A stretch of 64,000 nucleotides of DNA from Prochlorococcus sp. AG-442-N17. GTDB taxonomy: Bacteria > Cyanobacteriota > Cyanobacteriia > PCC-6307 > Cyanobiaceae. The DNA lies in NCBI GenBank assembly GCA_003212375.1, contig QCPY01000005.1, positions 1 through 64,000 on the forward strand. Reading direction: 5' to 3'. The notes under the pieces were generated by a model. The model was not told the origin of the DNA. It worked only from the letters and a program-made list of their open reading frames with translations, and ran no database searches. Positions 49,549-62,131 of this stretch are shown here, piece after piece (position 1 is the first letter of the stretch; the number at the start of each line of letters is the position of its first letter). The position numbers and the translations under genes are program-made.

Positions 49549-50160
49549 TTTATTTAAATCCCTTTGATATAAGACTAGTTCTTTAAATAGACTTTGAACG
49601 AAAATAAAAATTAATAAAAAAATTATGTATTAATGGTTGCATAATCATAGTCATATGGTTTAGTATTTCTTTCTGGGCAAAAATATTTTTTTTGCATTAC
49701 TTAAACGATTATTTTAAATTTATTTTTAGGTAAAAGCTTGAGTTCTTTGAAAATTTGATTTCGATCACACTTTTCAACCAGTAGAGGGGTTTTTTCCCTC
49801 AAAATCAGTTAGCCATTTATGGTTTAACTTTGCACCTAGAAAATTTAAAACTTAGGAACTGATGCTTTTATTGCGTCAATACTTTATCAAATTTGTGTTT
49901 GATGAGGTAAAGATGTATTTGCAATAAAGGTGTGAGGTCCCGTCAAGAATATATAAATTGTTTTCAATTGCTAACTTTTAACTTTTGAAAACCAACGGAT
50001 CTGAGATCTTGGAAAGTCACTTTGAAATATTTTTAATGTGCACTCAAAGTAATCCTTAATTATTTAAGGAGGCTGAACCTAAATAATTTAAGTCAAGCTT
50101 ATTTTTATTTGGGCGATGCAATTCATATTGAGTAGATTTTGTCTACAAAAGGATTTGAAC
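49549..50160 (+). other. Noncoding leader of the rRNA operon
   Basis: About 610 bases without a credible ORF lie between the invertase start and 16S. They should hold the rRNA promoter, which I could not place: no strong -35/-10 pair stands out, and any call would be a guess. Seen in the stretch: a boxA-like TTCTTTGAAAA at 49743, a G/C-rich patch (GTGTGAGGTCCCGTCAAG, about 49931-49948), and a perfect hairpin TCCTTAA-TTAT-TTAAGGA at 50053-50070. Confidence 0.6.
49740..49754 (+). promoter_or_regulatory. Possible boxA antitermination element in the rRNA leader
   Basis: The sequence GAGTTCTTTGAAAAT about 410 bases before 16S resembles the boxA of rRNA leaders (Bacillus TGYTCTTTGAAAACT), where NusB/NusE assemble antitermination complexes. 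A second, weaker match (AACTTTTGAAAACC) lies near 49980. This is pattern memory only. Confidence 0.3.
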
Positions 50161-51645
<1,485 letters not shown>

Positions 51646-51767
51646 CAGGGAGACAACAAAATGTAAATATTAATTTTGTCACCTTAGGTCGATCGGTATC
51701 TCAAATTCTTAATTTTAAGAATTTCAGTTTCTAAGTTTTTTCTAGGTCACACCCATTACTTTTTCCT

Positions 51768-51841
<74 letters not shown>

Positions 51842-51853
51842 TATCTCTATGTT

Positions 51854-51926
51854 GGGGGTATAGCTCAGTTGGTAGAGCGCCTGCTTTGCAAGCAGGATGT
51901 CAGCGGTTCGAGTCCGCTTACCTCCA
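51854..51926 (+). tRNA. tRNA-Ala(TGC) in the 16S-23S spacer
   Basis: A 73-base cloverleaf with acceptor GGGGGTA paired with TACCTCC (one G-T pair), discriminator A and anticodon TGC in TTTGCAA. It follows tRNA-Ile by 12 bases, the standard Ile-Ala order of cyanobacterial spacers. Confidence 0.97.
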
Positions 51927-52069
51927 CTGAATACCACCTTTTAACATATTGTTGAACAGGGAAATTGTTTTGAAATGTGTACTTATCAACTCTGAGCGAA
52001 TCTAGCTTCCTATTTTTATTCAATAGATAAGATGCTGGACTCATTGAATTTTTATTCATTGTTTTCAGA

Positions 52070-52090
52070 GAACCTTGACAACTGCATAGA
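52070..52090 (+). repeat. 5' arm of the 23S processing stem (boxA-like spacer motif)
   Basis: GAACCTTGACAACTGCATAG (and one more A) is the conserved spacer motif of cyanobacteria. It is the inverted complement, 20 of 21 bases, of the segment at 55109-55129 just past 23S. In the precursor RNA the two would pair and bring the ends of 23S together for RNase III cleavage. Confidence 0.8.
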
Positions 52091-52196
52091 TTATTTTTGA
52101 AGACAATAAGCATCTTTTAAGATGCAGATTTATTATTTGTGCTAATGCATTAAATAACAATTCTATTAAGCTGATGCTTCAATTATTGAAGTTATT

Positions 52197-55072
<2,876 letters not shown>

Positions 55073-55108
55073 ATAAACTTAATTTATCGTCTTTAATTTA
55101 AATAATTT

Positions 55109-55129
55109 TCTATGCAGTTCTCAAGGTTC
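55109..55129 (+). repeat. 3' arm of the 23S processing stem
   Basis: TCTATGCAGTTCTCAAGGTT (plus C) pairs with the spacer motif at 52070-52090 at 20 of 21 positions and lies about 40 bases past the 23S end and 7 bases before 5S. Together they form a long stem flanking 23S, a likely RNase III target. Confidence 0.8.
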
Positions 55130-55135
55130 ATACTA

Positions 55136-55253
55136 TCCTGGTGTTCATGGCGATGTGGCACCACTCCGATCCATCTCGAACTCGGTTGTGAAACGCATCA
55201 GCGGCGAAGATATTTAGGGGGTAGCCCCTTGAGAAAATAGCTCAATGCCAGGT
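55136..55253 (+). rRNA. rrf: 5S ribosomal RNA
   Basis: A 118-base segment whose ends TCCTGG and CCAGG(T) pair, with the CCACTCCGATCCATCTCGAACTCGG helix III and loop region. It closes the operon 16S-Ile-Ala-23S-5S and is followed by a terminator. Confidence 0.93.
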
Positions 55254-55262
55254 AAAAAATTT

Positions 55263-55300
55263 TAAAGGGTTTACTTTTTTCTAAAGTAAGCCCTTTTTTA
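55263..55300 (+). terminator. Bidirectional terminator between rRNA operon and mutM
   Basis: The stem AAGGGTTTACTTT / AAAGTAAGCCCTT (one G-T pair) has a 5-base loop and is followed by a run of T on the plus strand. Read from the other side it lies directly after the mutM stop and is followed by a T-rich tract too, so it likely ends both transcripts. Confidence 0.88.
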
Positions 55301-56179
55301 TTTCTGACATTTTCGACACCAATGAGTACTTCTTCCTGAGATCTTTTGTCTTTCAATTAAATTTTTGCATTTACGACATTGCTTACCAGTTCTTCTATAA
55401 ACATTAGTTTGCAATCCAAAACTACCATTTTCACCTTCTAAGTCTCTAAAGTCGCTAAACGTAGTTCCTCCTGCACCAATACTTGTTTTTAAAACGTCAA
55501 TTATTGCTTTTCTAAGTTTTTTTAATTCATTTTTTTTAATTGTTCTAGCCTCTCGGAAAGGAGATATACCAGCTGAGTAAAGACTTTCATCAGCATATAT
55601 ATTTCCTATCCCAGCAACAATTGTTTGATCTAATAAAATAGTTTTTATAGATCTTGTTTTTTTTGTTATTACTGTTGTTAGATAAGTGATATTAAAATTT
55701 TTAGAAAATGGCTCAGGTCCTAAAGAGCCTAATCCTTTAATAATATTTTTTGGTGATAATCCGTCTCTAACCCACCACATTTGCCCAAAACTCCTTACAT
55801 CAATATATCTAAGCTCATTGTTGTTGTTATCAAAAAATCTTATTCTTGTGTGTTTACAAGGGTTTGTAATACCATAATTAAAAGTGAAATAACCAGTCAT
55901 TCTTAGATGAACGACGAGGGAGCCATTGTTTACTAATGATGTTTTTTTCCTATTATTTATATTATTTACCTCAGTTTTCTTTAGATCTGCGATCAAATAT
56001 TTTCCTCTTCTATCCCATTTATTTATTAGCGAATTTTGTAAACCCTCTACAAAGTCTTTTTTACAGATTGGATATGCGACGGTTGATTCTCTGCAAATTT
56101 CAACTCTTTTGATAATAAAGCTCTTTAGTTTTTGCTCTAGACCTCTTCTAACAGTTTCAACTTCAGGTAACTCAGGCAA
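55298..56179 (-). CDS. mutM: Formamidopyrimidine-DNA glycosylase
   Basis: A 293-residue base-excision repair enzyme that removes 8-oxoguanine and related lesions. The catalytic proline follows the start ([14 protein letters not shown]), the central [22 protein letters not shown] helix-two-turn-helix and the C-terminal zinc finger ([11 protein letters not shown]...HWCRKC) are present. The stop overlaps the shared terminator. psaE ends four bases upstream. Confidence 0.95.
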   Translation of the reverse strand: MPELPEVETVRRGLEQKLKSFIIKRVEICRESTVAYPICKKDFVEGLQNSLINKWDRRGKYLIADLKKTEVNNINNRKKTSLVNNGSLVVHLRMTGYFTFNYGITNPCKHTRIRFFDNNNNELRYIDVRSFGQMWWVRDGLSPKNIIKGLGSLGPEPFSKNFNITYLTTVITKKTRSIKTILLDQTIVAGIGNIYADESLYSAGISPFREARTIKKNELKKLRKAIIDVLKTSIGAGGTTFSDFRDLEGENGSFGLQTNVYRRTGKQCRKCKNLIERQKISGRSTHWCRKCQK

Positions 56180-56183
56180 ATTT

Positions 56184-56393
56184 CTAGGCTTTTTCTAATT
56201 CACTTTCCGCAAAATTATTAGTATTTGCACCTCCTTCAGTTCCGCTTATTCCAGCATAATTTACTTTTTCAAATCTAACTACACAGTTATATTTTATTCC
56301 AGTTGTATCTACTGAAGCAACTTTACCAATTTCGTTGTACCAGTATGACTCTGGTCTTTTAACTCTTACAAGATCTCCTCTTGAAATTGCCAT
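56184..56393 (-). CDS. psaE: Photosystem I reaction centre subunit IV
   Basis: A 69-residue stromal PSI subunit that helps dock ferredoxin and supports cyclic electron flow. The SH3-like fold is seen in [23 protein letters not shown] and [23 protein letters not shown]. It precedes mutM by four bases and may share a transcript. Confidence 0.97.
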   Translation of the reverse strand: MAISRGDLVRVKRPESYWYNEIGKVASVDTTGIKYNCVVRFEKVNYAGISGTEGGANTNNFAESELEKA

Positions 56394-56473
56394 TAATTTA
56401 GATTTAACTATTAAGACAATACCTCAAAAAAGTTATTTAAAGATAAATTATTCACACATATTAATCAAAACTA

Positions 56474-57220
56474 TTAGCAGAAATCATTTATTATATTTCT
56501 TTCAAATTCTTCTTTAGCAGGAATCCAACCTCTCCATTTTCTCCCAGGAATTCTTACGTCTAAATTTTTTGTTTCACACTTTATGGAGATAATAACCTTT
56601 TTATTATTTTGATTTAGAGCGTTGAGTATTTTCCTCCCATTTACTTGCTCTAATTCATTTTGTTGAGTTATTAGAAAACCATATGTTTTTTTCTTTTTAA
56701 TTATTGAATCATTAATCCTTTCTTCTCTTACAAAAGCATTTATTTTTTGATTATTTATATCCTTTTTTCTTAGAAATAATTTCGAACCAATCTCTAATGA
56801 ATCTGGATTCTTGAGATTATTAAATTCTATTAGGTCTTTAAAGCTTAAACCATATTTAGAAGAGATTTCTGTAAGAGTTTCACCTTTCTGGACGATGTGA
56901 TAACGATTATTTTTACCTTCTGGCCTAGAATCAGAAATTTTTAGATTTTGCCCTACATAGATATAATTTTCGTCTTCTAAATTATTTAATTTAATAATGA
57001 AATCTTTTTTAATTGAATAAAAATCTGAGATACTTGTAATAGTATCTCCTACTTTAACGATATGAATTTTTTTTAAGCCTGATATTTCATTTTTAGCTGA
57101 TTCTTCCTTTGTAGTTTTTTTTATTTGTTTTTTTGGTGAAACAATAATTTCCGCAGCCTCTGAAAAATGAGGATTGAAAAAATTAATAATAAAGGCAAAC
57201 AAAAAAAAAGTTAATTTCAT
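56474..57220 (-). CDS. Exported LysM-domain protein
   Basis: A 248-residue protein with a signal peptide (first ~20 residues, FFLFAFIINFF) and two LysM repeats, at about residues 52-93 (IHIVKVGDTITSISDFYSI) and 105-150 (YHIVQKGETLTEISSKYGL). LysM domains bind peptidoglycan or chitin-like sugars. A C-terminal segment of about 95 residues with Trp-rich RIPGRKWRGWIPAKEEFE has no recognised domain. It could be an envelope protein. It is upstream of psaE on the same strand. Confidence 0.82.
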   Translation of the reverse strand: MKLTFFLFAFIINFFNPHFSEAAEIIVSPKKQIKKTTKEESAKNEISGLKKIHIVKVGDTITSISDFYSIKKDFIIKLNNLEDENYIYVGQNLKISDSRPEGKNNRYHIVQKGETLTEISSKYGLSFKDLIEFNNLKNPDSLEIGSKLFLRKKDINNQKINAFVREERINDSIIKKKKTYGFLITQQNELEQVNGRKILNALNQNNKKVIISIKCETKNLDVRIPGRKWRGWIPAKEEFERNIINDFC

Positions 57221-57291
57221 AAATTATCTATTTTCTTTAAGATAATGTGTGTATGAAAAATCGCTAGACTTTTGAAATCAAATTAATTAAT

Positions 57292-58683
57292 TTAAATCTT
57301 AAAAATAAATTTTATAATTTTCATTACTTTCCTATAAGGAGGGTATCGAAAGGGTAAATCAAATAAAAAACCTTTGTAAGTTATGGATTTTTGATTTGAA
57401 AAATTCTTAAATCCTTCCTCTCCATGAAATTTACCCATTCCACTTTCTCCCACTCCACCAAATGGTAAATTTGGAATAAGGACAGGTAACATTACATCAT
57501 TAATACATACAGTGCCAGAGCTTGTAACTTTTAAAATATGATCATGGATTTTTTTATTTCCTCCAAAAATATATATTGCTAAGGGTTTTGAAGCTTGATT
57601 AATTTTTTTTAATGCCACATCTTTATTGTCAATTCCAATAACTGGAAGAAGGGAGCTAAATAATTCTTTTTGAATAATGTTTTTATCTTGTAATTTTACT
57701 TTTAAAATTGTGGGTGATATTTTCATTCTTTTTTTACTACATGTTCCTCCAAATAAAATGCGTTTCTCCTTTTTAAATTTTTTGAGAAGTTCTGAAGTAA
57801 TGGAAAATTGCTTTTTTTGTAATTTAGATAGGTTTTTTGAGATTATTGGATTTTGGCCATAAAAGATTGTAATAAATTTCTTTAACTCCTCAACTAATTG
57901 ATGTTCAATTTCTTTTTCGACAAATATATGGTTAGGTGCAATACACGATTGACCTGAATTGAAAAACTTACCCCATATAATTCTTTTTGCTGCAATTTCT
58001 AAATTTGCATTTTTGAAAATAATTACTGGATTTGTTCCACTAAGTTCAAGTGTTAATGGTGTTAAGTTTGTTGCAGCTGATTTCATAATAGATCTTCCCG
58101 TTTCAGTACTCCCAGTGAAAAAAATGTGATCGAAGTTTTGCTCTACCAGTTTTATTGAATCTTTATAATCTCCTTCTATTGTTAATAAAATGTCTTTTTG
58201 AAAATATTTATCAGTTAAGTTTTTGATTAGTTTAGACATAGAAGAACATTTTTCTGATGGCTTTATTACAGCAGTATTTCCTGAAGAAAAAATATTTACT
58301 AGGGGCTTTAAAATATACAACAAAGGATAATTATATGGCCCTAAAATAAGGACACAACCGAGAGGTTCATAGATTACTTTTGAGAATGAAGGGAAAAGAT
58401 ATATTGGCGTTCTTATCTTTTTAGGTCGCATCCATGATCTGAGGTTCTTCTTTATTAAAGAAATTTCCTCTTTAATTAAAAATATTTCCGAAAGAGCTTC
58501 AATTTCTGATTTGCCAAGATCAAGGAAAAGAGCTTGTATGATTTCATTTTTGTTCTCATCTAAAAGTTTAGAAACTTTACTTATCTGGTGCATTCTCCAT
58601 TCTATGCTTTCTGTTTGACCAGTAATTACTTTGTTTTTTAATACATTAATATTTGCTTTGTAAGACTTTTCTAAAATATTCAT
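57292..58683 (-). CDS. Aldehyde dehydrogenase (NAD(P)+-dependent)
   Basis: A 463-residue aldehyde dehydrogenase, shorter than typical 480-500 residues, similar to class 3 or fatty-aldehyde types. The catalytic Cys is in FFNSGQSCIAPNHIF and the general-base Glu in LELSGTNPVIIF; VILGPYNYPLLY and FTGSTETGRSIM form the cofactor site. The C-terminal RKVMKIIKFIF may be membrane-associated. It may oxidise aldehydes from lipid peroxidation; substrate is inferred. Confidence 0.9.
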   Translation of the reverse strand: MNILEKSYKANINVLKNKVITGQTESIEWRMHQISKVSKLLDENKNEIIQALFLDLGKSEIEALSEIFLIKEEISLIKKNLRSWMRPKKIRTPIYLFPSFSKVIYEPLGCVLILGPYNYPLLYILKPLVNIFSSGNTAVIKPSEKCSSMSKLIKNLTDKYFQKDILLTIEGDYKDSIKLVEQNFDHIFFTGSTETGRSIMKSAATNLTPLTLELSGTNPVIIFKNANLEIAAKRIIWGKFFNSGQSCIAPNHIFVEKEIEHQLVEELKKFITIFYGQNPIISKNLSKLQKKQFSITSELLKKFKKEKRILFGGTCSKKRMKISPTILKVKLQDKNIIQKELFSSLLPVIGIDNKDVALKKINQASKPLAIYIFGGNKKIHDHILKVTSSGTVCINDVMLPVLIPNLPFGGVGESGMGKFHGEEGFKNFSNQKSITYKGFLFDLPFRYPPYRKVMKIIKFIFKI

Positions 58684-58811
58684 TCAGAAAATTATTCATT
58701 CCTTAATCAATATATCAGAATAAAAATATTAAATATTGACAAATTATCCAAAAAAAAGGATATTATGTTTTTTTAAATAGAATAAATACTTAAGTCTATT
58801 TTATTAGAATT

Positions 58812-59384
58812 TTGAAAAAAGAAGCTCAATTTATTATTCCTTCTTTTTTATGTTTTTTATTATTTTTTATAATAAACTCTAATCGTTTTTTCTTGCTTTC
58901 GGAGCTTGCCTATTGGTCGGGTAATCTTATTAATCAACCCTATAGGATACTAAGTTATAGTTTTGTGCATAAAGACTTTAATCATTTATTATCTAATTTA
59001 TTTGGAATAGTTGTCATAAGATATTGTTTTATAAATTTGAATTTGAAGAATATATTTCTTTTCCTTTATCTAATTGCTCTAATAATACCACTCCAGACTT
59101 TTTATTTATTTATGGTAGATAGTTTTTTATTTGTTAATCCAAATCATATGTTGGTGGGTTTTAGTGGAATTATATTTGGGACATGTTCCTTCATTTTGCT
59201 CTCTTCTATTTATGGGAAAGAATACATTTTAAATATCTTTATCGGTTTAAAAAAGAATAATGAAATTTATAGATTAATGACTGTTTTTTTATCTTTAGGG
59301 TTTGTTTATTCTTTGTTGCCAAGTATCAGTTTATCAGGACATATAGCAGGAATATTGAGTGGACTTTTAATTTTTTTTCTTTAA
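58812..59384 (+). CDS. Rhomboid-family intramembrane serine protease
   Basis: A 190-residue, six-helix-like membrane protein with the rhomboid catalytic dyad: Ser118 in GFSG and His177 in SGHIAG. HLLSN (His58, Asn62) is the second-helix motif. The start is TTG at 58812; no ATG lies nearby. Rhomboids cleave membrane proteins within the bilayer; the substrate is not known. It is isolated between the aldehyde dehydrogenase and the GNAT gene. Confidence 0.82.
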   Translation: MKKEAQFIIPSFLCFLLFFIINSNRFFLLSELAYWSGNLINQPYRILSYSFVHKDFNHLLSNLFGIVVIRYCFINLNLKNIFLFLYLIALIIPLQTFYLFMVDSFLFVNPNHMLVGFSGIIFGTCSFILLSSIYGKEYILNIFIGLKKNNEIYRLMTVFLSLGFVYSLLPSISLSGHIAGILSGLLIFFL

Positions 59385-59468
59385 TCGATAATATCATTAC
59401 TTAGTAATTGATTAAACTAACCTCCTAAAATCTTATAAGTCTTTTTTTATTAAGTTAAGATATTGTTA

Positions 59469-60359
59469 ATGAAAAAAAATTTTTCAATCAGATTAATATC
59501 TAATGATGAGATTCAGAAAGTTACTGATTGGGCTAAGTTAGAGGGATTTGCTCCTGGCTTTGATGACATATCAATTTATAAAAATACTGATAAAAAGGGC
59601 ATATGGGTTGGATGTCTTGATAATAATCCTATAGGTTCTATAGCTTGTGTTAAATATAATTCTTCTTATGGATTCATAGGGTTATTCATTGTAAAAAAAG
59701 AATTCCGAAATATGGGTTATGGAGTGAAACTATGGAAACATGCATTGGATTATTTGAAACATATCGATTGTATTGGTTTAGAAGCTGCTCCTAATAGATT
59801 GGATGATTATCAAAAGTGGGGTTTTAAAAAATCTTCAATAACAAATAGATGGAAATCAGAAGGTATTCAGAATTTGCCATCCAGTAATTTTTATAAAGAT
59901 GAAAATAATAATTTTAAGGTTGTCCAAGGTAGTGAGATTTCTCCTGAAGCTGTCTTAATATATGACTCTCAGAGAGAACCTAGTCCTAGACCACATTTTT
60001 TGAAGGATTGGTTGAACGATTCTCTTGGGAATGTTAGTGCACTTGTTGATAATAATGGAATGTGCCATGGTTTTGGGAGGATAAGACCTTGCATGCTTCA
60101 GGATAATAATCAAGGATGGCGAATAGGCCCTCTTCTGGCTGATACTCCACCATTAGCGGAATTACTTATCAGGAAATTAATTAAAAACCTTGAAACTGAA
60201 ATCTTATTGGATTGCTCAAATCTCAATCCTTATGCAAATTACCTTTTATCAAGTATGGGTTTTAAAGAAATTTCAAAAACTTATAGAATGTATAAAGGTA
60301 TTCAACCTTCATGCCCAATGAATCAGGTATATGGTCTTGCTTGTCTAGAGTTGGGCTAG
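59469..60359 (+). CDS. GNAT-family N-acetyltransferase, two-domain
   Basis: A 296-residue protein whose N-terminal half carries a GNAT fold with FIVKKEFRNMGYGVKLWKHALDYL (CoA-binding pattern). The C-terminal half (SPEAVLIYDSQREPSPRP...GFKEISKTYRMYKG) matches the second, YitH/HolE-like GNAT subdomain. The acceptor is unknown. ATG 59469 is preferred to TTG 59463. Confidence 0.82.
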   Translation: MKKNFSIRLISNDEIQKVTDWAKLEGFAPGFDDISIYKNTDKKGIWVGCLDNNPIGSIACVKYNSSYGFIGLFIVKKEFRNMGYGVKLWKHALDYLKHIDCIGLEAAPNRLDDYQKWGFKKSSITNRWKSEGIQNLPSSNFYKDENNNFKVVQGSEISPEAVLIYDSQREPSPRPHFLKDWLNDSLGNVSALVDNNGMCHGFGRIRPCMLQDNNQGWRIGPLLADTPPLAELLIRKLIKNLETEILLDCSNLNPYANYLLSSMGFKEISKTYRMYKGIQPSCPMNQVYGLACLELG

Positions 60360-60444
60360 TAATTTTCTAATATTCATGTATTTAGTTTGTCTTTTCATAA
60401 ATAGAAACTTTATGGAGTTATTGATCTATTAGTTATTCAGAAGG

Positions 60445-60699
60445 TTAATTTTCAGTTGTTTTTAATATTCTTTCTACACTATCTGCGTTGATTATTATTA
60501 TCTCTCCATTATCAATGTCTGCTACTTGAAATAAGGTCCATGAATTCGGATTTCTTGCACCCCCTATACAGTTAATCACTTGCCCAATCCAATATTCATG
60601 GCGACCATTTTTAGTATTTCCTAGAGGATTTTCATTTCTAATTACTACATGATCACCAGGCTTAACGAAAAGAAATTCGTAAGTTTTGGAAGAGAGCAT
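60445..60699 (-). CDS. DUF3104-like cyanobacterial protein
   Basis: An 84-residue protein with FLFVKPGDHVVIRNENPLGN, EYWIGQVINCIGGARNP and SLFQVADIDNGEI-type strands, an SH3-like pattern I associate with the cyanobacterial DUF3104 family; no function is known. ATG 60699 is likely; the longer ORF needs a TTG at 60723 that lies inside a palindrome. That palindrome may be its promoter. Confidence 0.65.
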   Translation of the reverse strand: MLSSKTYEFLFVKPGDHVVIRNENPLGNTKNGRHEYWIGQVINCIGGARNPNSWTLFQVADIDNGEIIIINADSVERILKTTEN

Positions 60700-60713
60700 A
60701 GTGCAATATTTGT

Positions 60714-60733
60714 TATAGTACAAGTATACTATA
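60714..60733 (-). promoter_or_regulatory. Palindrome over the likely promoter of the DUF3104-like gene
   Basis: TATAGTA-CAAGTA-TACTATA is a perfect seven-base inverted repeat placed 15-34 bases before the ATG at 60699. On the minus strand it contains TATACT, a good -10 element, so a repressor bound here would block it. This is inferred from layout. Confidence 0.4.
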
Positions 60734-60921
60734 AAATCTGTATTTCTAGTCTTAGTTTGTAAGCAGTATTTATTCTCTTGATTAAGTAAAGTATGTTTTA
60801 TAAATAAAAGATGGCATTTTATTTTAATTTAGGAATGATTAAACGTAGGTATGGAGAATTTGTATCTATAAATTTTGATTAGATTAAAATAAATAATATT
60901 GAAAATTATAGTATCCGATTT
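60724..60921. other. Intergenic stretch with a possible micro-ORF
   Basis: No conserved gene was found between the DUF3104-like gene and the Hli-like ORF. A plus-strand micro-ORF of 23 codons (60811-60882; MAFYFNLGMIKRRYGEFVS...) exists, and its internal ATG at 60835 has an AGGA a base or two upstream. Coding is not supported enough to call. Confidence 0.3.
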
Positions 60922-61056
60922 TTAAATTAAAATAGATCTCAATTGATCAAGGATATCTGTATGACTAGAGACTAATTTTGTAAATATTAAATATACCAAA
61001 CCACCCATAGCTATTCTTCCGTTTAATTTTTCTAACTGTTTTAATTTTTGAAACAA
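60922..61056 (-). CDS. Divergent high-light-inducible protein (Hli/ELIP-like)
   Basis: A 44-residue ORF below usual cutoffs. It has the chlorophyll-binding motif ExxNGRxAMxG as EKLNGRIAMGG (Glu9, Asn12, Arg14), followed by a hydrophobic segment LVYLIFTKLV. Hli proteins guard PSII and newly made chlorophyll under light stress and are numerous in Prochlorococcus. There is no ATG; TTG at 61056 follows a GAG about 12 bases upstream. The tail after the motif lacks the common TGQIIPG ending, so it could be a decaying copy. Confidence 0.55.
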   Translation of the reverse strand: MFQKLKQLEKLNGRIAMGGLVYLIFTKLVSSHTDILDQLRSILI

Positions 61057-61198
61057 ATTTTTTTTTAACTCTATTTAAAAATTAGCTGTTTGGTTTAAAA
61101 AAAAAGTATCAGTTGTTTCTAAAGAATTAATTTATTTGGATAATGTACGTAATTCTTGGTTTATAGAAAAGAATCTCTTTGGCAAATATTATAGGAAA

Positions 61199-61336
61199 CT
61201 AAAGCCAACCCTCTTTCATTTTTAAGTATATTTTTTCTGTCTCAGCAGAATAAATTTTACTTTCTTGGTATGATTGCTGTTGCTGCTGTTGCTGCTGTTG
61301 AGTGGGTCCCATTTCTTGAGTTTTAACTTCTCTCAT
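61199..61336 (-). CDS. Poly-glutamine microprotein
   Basis: A 45-residue ORF starting at ATG 61336: MREVKTQEMGPT, nine glutamines, then SYQESKIYSAETEKIYLKMKEGWL. The glutamines are coded by alternating CAA and CAG, giving a triplet microsatellite that could vary in length. I do not recognise it. It could be a real short gene of the high-light accessory region, but evidence is only the intact frame. Confidence 0.45.
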   Translation of the reverse strand: MREVKTQEMGPTQQQQQQQQQSYQESKIYSAETEKIYLKMKEGWL

Positions 61337-61454
61337 TGAAAAAAAAATTATTGTGTTTATTCTCTCATATTTCAAGCTTTTTTTGTTTAATTCAATTCTT
61401 AAATTTTATTTAAATTTTATATAAATTGATGTTTTGCCTTTTCTTAATTAGAAA

Positions 61455-61556
61455 TTATTTAGCAGCAGTTGTTTTGGAGTAAAGAAATTGAACCTCCCAA
61501 TAAACTATTCCAAGAAAAATTACACTTGCAAGAAGAATTTCAGAAATTGTAAGCAT
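61455..61556 (-). CDS. Single-helix membrane microprotein
   Basis: A 33-residue ORF, MLTISEILLASVIFLGIVYW then a polar end SKTTAAK. One membrane-spanning helix, size of a small photosystem or cytochrome b6f subunit but no match to a named one. It follows on the minus strand upstream of the poly-glutamine ORF. Confidence 0.5.
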   Translation of the reverse strand: MLTISEILLASVIFLGIVYWEVQFLYSKTTAAK

Positions 61557-61696
61557 GGCTTTATCTATAATAATTTTATTTTGGTATCAATTTACACAAA
61601 ATGCAATAGGTACTAATTACATTTTTCTAAAATCTTTCTTAATGAAATAAAGGCTTTAAATAATATAAAATTAAAAATAAACTTTAAATTCTTTCA

Positions 61697-62131
61697 GTGG
61701 AAAATTCTATAAATTTATCAATACTAATACCTGTAATACCCCTAGGTATTACTTCATTTATATTAATATTATTAGTAAGTTTCAACAGAACTATAAATAG
61801 GTTAACTAAACCAGTAAGCTTCCTTTTTGTCTTTTCTTTATTGAGCTCTGGAATATTAAGTGCATATCTTTATCTAGAAAAAATTGAAGGTGAAGTGTTT
61901 TTATCTAATTATCTAAAACTATTTGAAAATAAAAATTTAGTTCTTCATTTAAATTCTCTAAATGAAAAAATCATAATATTTTTCACTTTAATAATGACAA
62001 TAATAATTGGGTCACTGTTTTACAAATTGCCAAGAAAAAAAGGTTATGTTTCATTGTTGATAGGTATTGGATTTATTTCTTCTTCAATAATATTTGCTGT
62101 GATGTCTCTAAATTTTTCGGAATTAATTTAG
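61697..62131 (+). CDS. Hypothetical four-helix membrane protein
   Basis: A 144-residue protein starting at GTG 61697, with hydrophobic segments at about residues 8-28, 42-60, 90-108 and 117-138. The first helix is followed by FNRTINRLTKPVS. I cannot assign a family; a likeness to NDH-1 antiporter-like subunits is only vague. It overlaps the PTOX gene tail by four bases and is convergent with it. Confidence 0.6.
   Translation: MENSINLSILIPVIPLGITSFILILLVSFNRTINRLTKPVSFLFVFSLLSSGILSAYLYLEKIEGEVFLSNYLKLFENKNLVLHLNSLNEKIIIFFTLIMTIIIGSLFYKLPRKKGYVSLLIGIGFISSSIIFAVMSLNFSELI

Noticed and set aside
60811-60882. A 23-codon plus-strand micro-ORF
   Set aside because: Too short and unrecognised, though a possible promoter and AGGA precede parts of it; kept only as a note in the intergenic entry.
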